DNA from: Mogibacterium sp.
GTDB lineage: Bacteria > Bacillota > Clostridia > Peptostreptococcales > Anaerovoracaceae
Direction of reading: 5' to 3'
Assembly: GCA_017433975.1 (NCBI GenBank)
Contig: JAFRGD010000026.1
Span: 1 to 63,556, forward strand
Length of the DNA: 63,556 nucleotides
Both the position numbers and the translations under genes were made by a program. Below are positions 62,336-63,556 of this stretch, piece by piece; position 1 is the first letter of the stretch; each line of letters opens with the position of its first letter. The notes below the pieces were generated by a model that made no database searches, was not told where the DNA came from, and was given only the letters and a program-made list of their open reading frames with translations.

Positions 62336-63382
62336 ATGCTTGGAAAAATCATTTTGATCATCGTAATCATTCTGCTTTTGATCATACTTTTCACGAATAT
62401 CCGTGTCGTACCGCAGGAGCACGCGTTTGTCGTCGAGCGCCTCGGTAAATTCAAAGCCGTCTGGTACGCCGGGCTGCACGTCAAGGTCCCGTTCATCGAC
62501 GTGATCGTCAACAAGATCTCGCTCAAGGAGCAGGTCCTCGACTTCCCGCCGCAGCCGGTCATCACCAAGGATAACGTCTCGGTCAAGGTCGACTCGGTCG
62601 TGTTCGCCAAGGTCTTCGATCCTAAGGCTTACACCTACGGTGTAGAGAACGCGGTCGCGGGTCTCCAGAACCTCTCCGCGACGACGCTTCGTAACATCAT
62701 CGGCGGCATGGAGCTCGATACGACGCTCTCCTCCAGAGACATGATCAACTCCCAGATGGAGGTCATCCTCGACGAGGCGACCGACCCGTGGGGCATCAAG
62801 GTCAACCGCGTCGAGCTCAAGAACATCGATCCGCCGCGCGAGATCGAGGAAGTCATGACCAAGCAGATGCGTGCAGAGCGTGAGAGACGGCAGACCGTCC
62901 TCGAGGCGCGTGCGCACCAGGAATCCGTCGTCTCCAGAGCCGAGGGTGACAAGCAGGCCAAGGTGCTCGCCGCGCAGGCCGAGAAAGAAGCCAAGATCGC
63001 GCTGGCACAGGGCGAGGCGGAGTCCATCCGTCTGGTCTATGAGGCGCAGGCCGAAGGTCTTAAGAAACTTCGCGAAGCCAAGATCGACGCCAGCGTCCTC
63101 AAGCTGAAAGGTCTCGAGGCGCTCCGCGACGTGGCGGACGGTCGGGCGACCAAGATCTACATGCCGACCGACCTCGCGGATTCGATTGCTTCCATCGGCG
63201 TGATCGGCGAAGCGCTCGGTATCGGTGACCACACCTCGATCGATACCAGCGAACGCGAAGCCAAGGCCCTCGAGAATGACCCTTGCATCCACGGTGACAC
63301 GTCCACAGAGGGCAAGCGCGCGGCAACGACCAACGCGCAGATCCGCGCAGACCTCGAAGCGCGCCGGAACAACGTGCTGTAA
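62336..63382 (+). CDS. SPFH/band-7 (stomatin-like) membrane protein
   Basis: 348 residues. An N-terminal membrane helix (residues 3-20), then the SPFH domain (VPQEHAFVVERLGKFKAVWYAGLH, WGIKVNRVELKNIDPP), a coiled-coil Ala/Glu-rich region (about 175-250) and a polar tail. Stomatin-type proteins form large ring scaffolds at the membrane. The usual NfeD partner gene is not upstream; whether it follows downstream is outside the window. Strong promoter and AGGAGG. Confidence 0.93.
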   Translation: MLGKIILIIVIILLLIILFTNIRVVPQEHAFVVERLGKFKAVWYAGLHVKVPFIDVIVNKISLKEQVLDFPPQPVITKDNVSVKVDSVVFAKVFDPKAYTYGVENAVAGLQNLSATTLRNIIGGMELDTTLSSRDMINSQMEVILDEATDPWGIKVNRVELKNIDPPREIEEVMTKQMRAERERRQTVLEARAHQESVVSRAEGDKQAKVLAAQAEKEAKIALAQGEAESIRLVYEAQAEGLKKLREAKIDASVLKLKGLEALRDVADGRATKIYMPTDLADSIASIGVIGEALGIGDHTSIDTSEREAKALENDPCIHGDTSTEGKRAATTNAQIRADLEARRNNVL

Positions 63383-63471
63383 GGCACCTTATCTAGGACA
63401 ACCGATCGATAATGAGGGTCTTTAACTTCTTTTGGGGTCAGGGCCCACCCTTTTCGATTGATAGGGGCGGT
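63383..63471 (+). other. Intergenic region after the SPFH gene
   Basis: No gene recognised. A weak hairpin TGGG/CCCA near 63433-63449 followed by CCCTTTT may be the terminator. A minus-strand frame (63157-63522) crosses it but runs into the SPFH gene and looks like a shadow. Confidence 0.4.
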
Positions 63472-63556
63472 CTGGTAAAGCGTCGTATTTCGCTTTTGCG
63501 ATATTCGGGGTCCTGCTGGCAAAGCGTCCGGTTCCGCTTTTGCGATATTCGGGGTC
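63472..63556 (+). repeat. Direct repeat of a 41-base unit at the window end
   Basis: Units 63472-63512 and 63516-63556 start CTGGYAAAGCGTC and end in an identical CGCTTTTGCGATATTCGGGGTC; they are 44 bases apart. Each unit can form an AAAGCG/CGCTTT hairpin. The second unit ends at the last base of the window, so more copies may follow. Confidence 0.85.

Noticed and set aside
63157..63522. Minus-strand frame across the end of the SPFH gene and the repeat
   Set aside because: Most of it is antisense to the SPFH coding region and no motif or ribosome site supports it.
1..63556. tRNA or rRNA genes, CRISPR arrays, insertion sequences, phage genes
   Set aside because: None recognised on reading both strands; short tRNAs could be missed without a covariance search.

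Overview
The window looks like chromosomal core genome of an anaerobic member of the Clostridia (Bacillota). Evidence seen directly: an electron-bifurcating-type [FeFe] hydrogenase, PolC as replicative polymerase, RNase Y, NrdR, LexA with a Cheo-type box, a CIRCE operator, MurT/GatD homologs and strong Shine-Dalgarno sites. By eye the coding DNA is GC-rich and the intergenic promoters are AT-rich. No rRNA, tRNA, insertion sequence, prophage or CRISPR array was recognised. No species call is attempted.

Layout. 1-2709: hydrogenase subunits HydB (5' truncated) and HydA. 2820-6868: M18 aminopeptidase, arginine deiminase, a small membrane protein and a zinc-dependent phospholipase C-like protein. 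6954-10786 (minus strand): NCS2 uracil/xanthine permease with a long leader, a GPH sugar symporter and lexA. 10933-13933: maf, a radical SAM protein, and infC-rpmI-rplT behind an L20-type leader. 14283-18533: a trigger-factor-like lipoprotein, nrdR, cmk, a membrane protein, radC and an orphan MinD-like ATPase. 18697-22673: rny, a NifS-type cysteine desulfurase and thiI. 22729-33415: sppA-pyrH-frr-uppS-cdsA-dxr-rseP-ispG-polC, joining nucleotide, ribosome, isoprenoid, phospholipid and replication functions. 33442-38431: a DUF308 protein, ileS and rlmN. 38790-49006: plsX-rnc-smc-ftsY-der-plsY-miaB and an M50 protease. 49032-51614: clpB under a CIRCE element. 51727-55938: an MFS transporter, murT-gatD homologs and an alpha/beta-hydrolase. 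55955-57408: a GntR regulator and nth. 57504-62242: gap-pgk-tpiA and a MurJ/SpoVB-type flippase. 62336-63382: an SPFH protein, followed by a direct repeat that runs off the window.

Most of this is ordinary housekeeping sequence. The unusual points are: (i) a PolC with no exonuclease domain; (ii) an in-frame amber codon in rseP at a position normally held by Tyr; (iii) a MurT/GatD pair in which GatD has Thr at both the glutaminase Cys and His positions, followed by an alpha/beta-hydrolase with Gly in place of the nucleophile Ser; (iv) a possible leader peptide whose stop codon abuts a terminator before the uracil permease gene; (v) an unassigned RNA-like fold at 14108-14213; and (vi) a direct repeat at the right edge.
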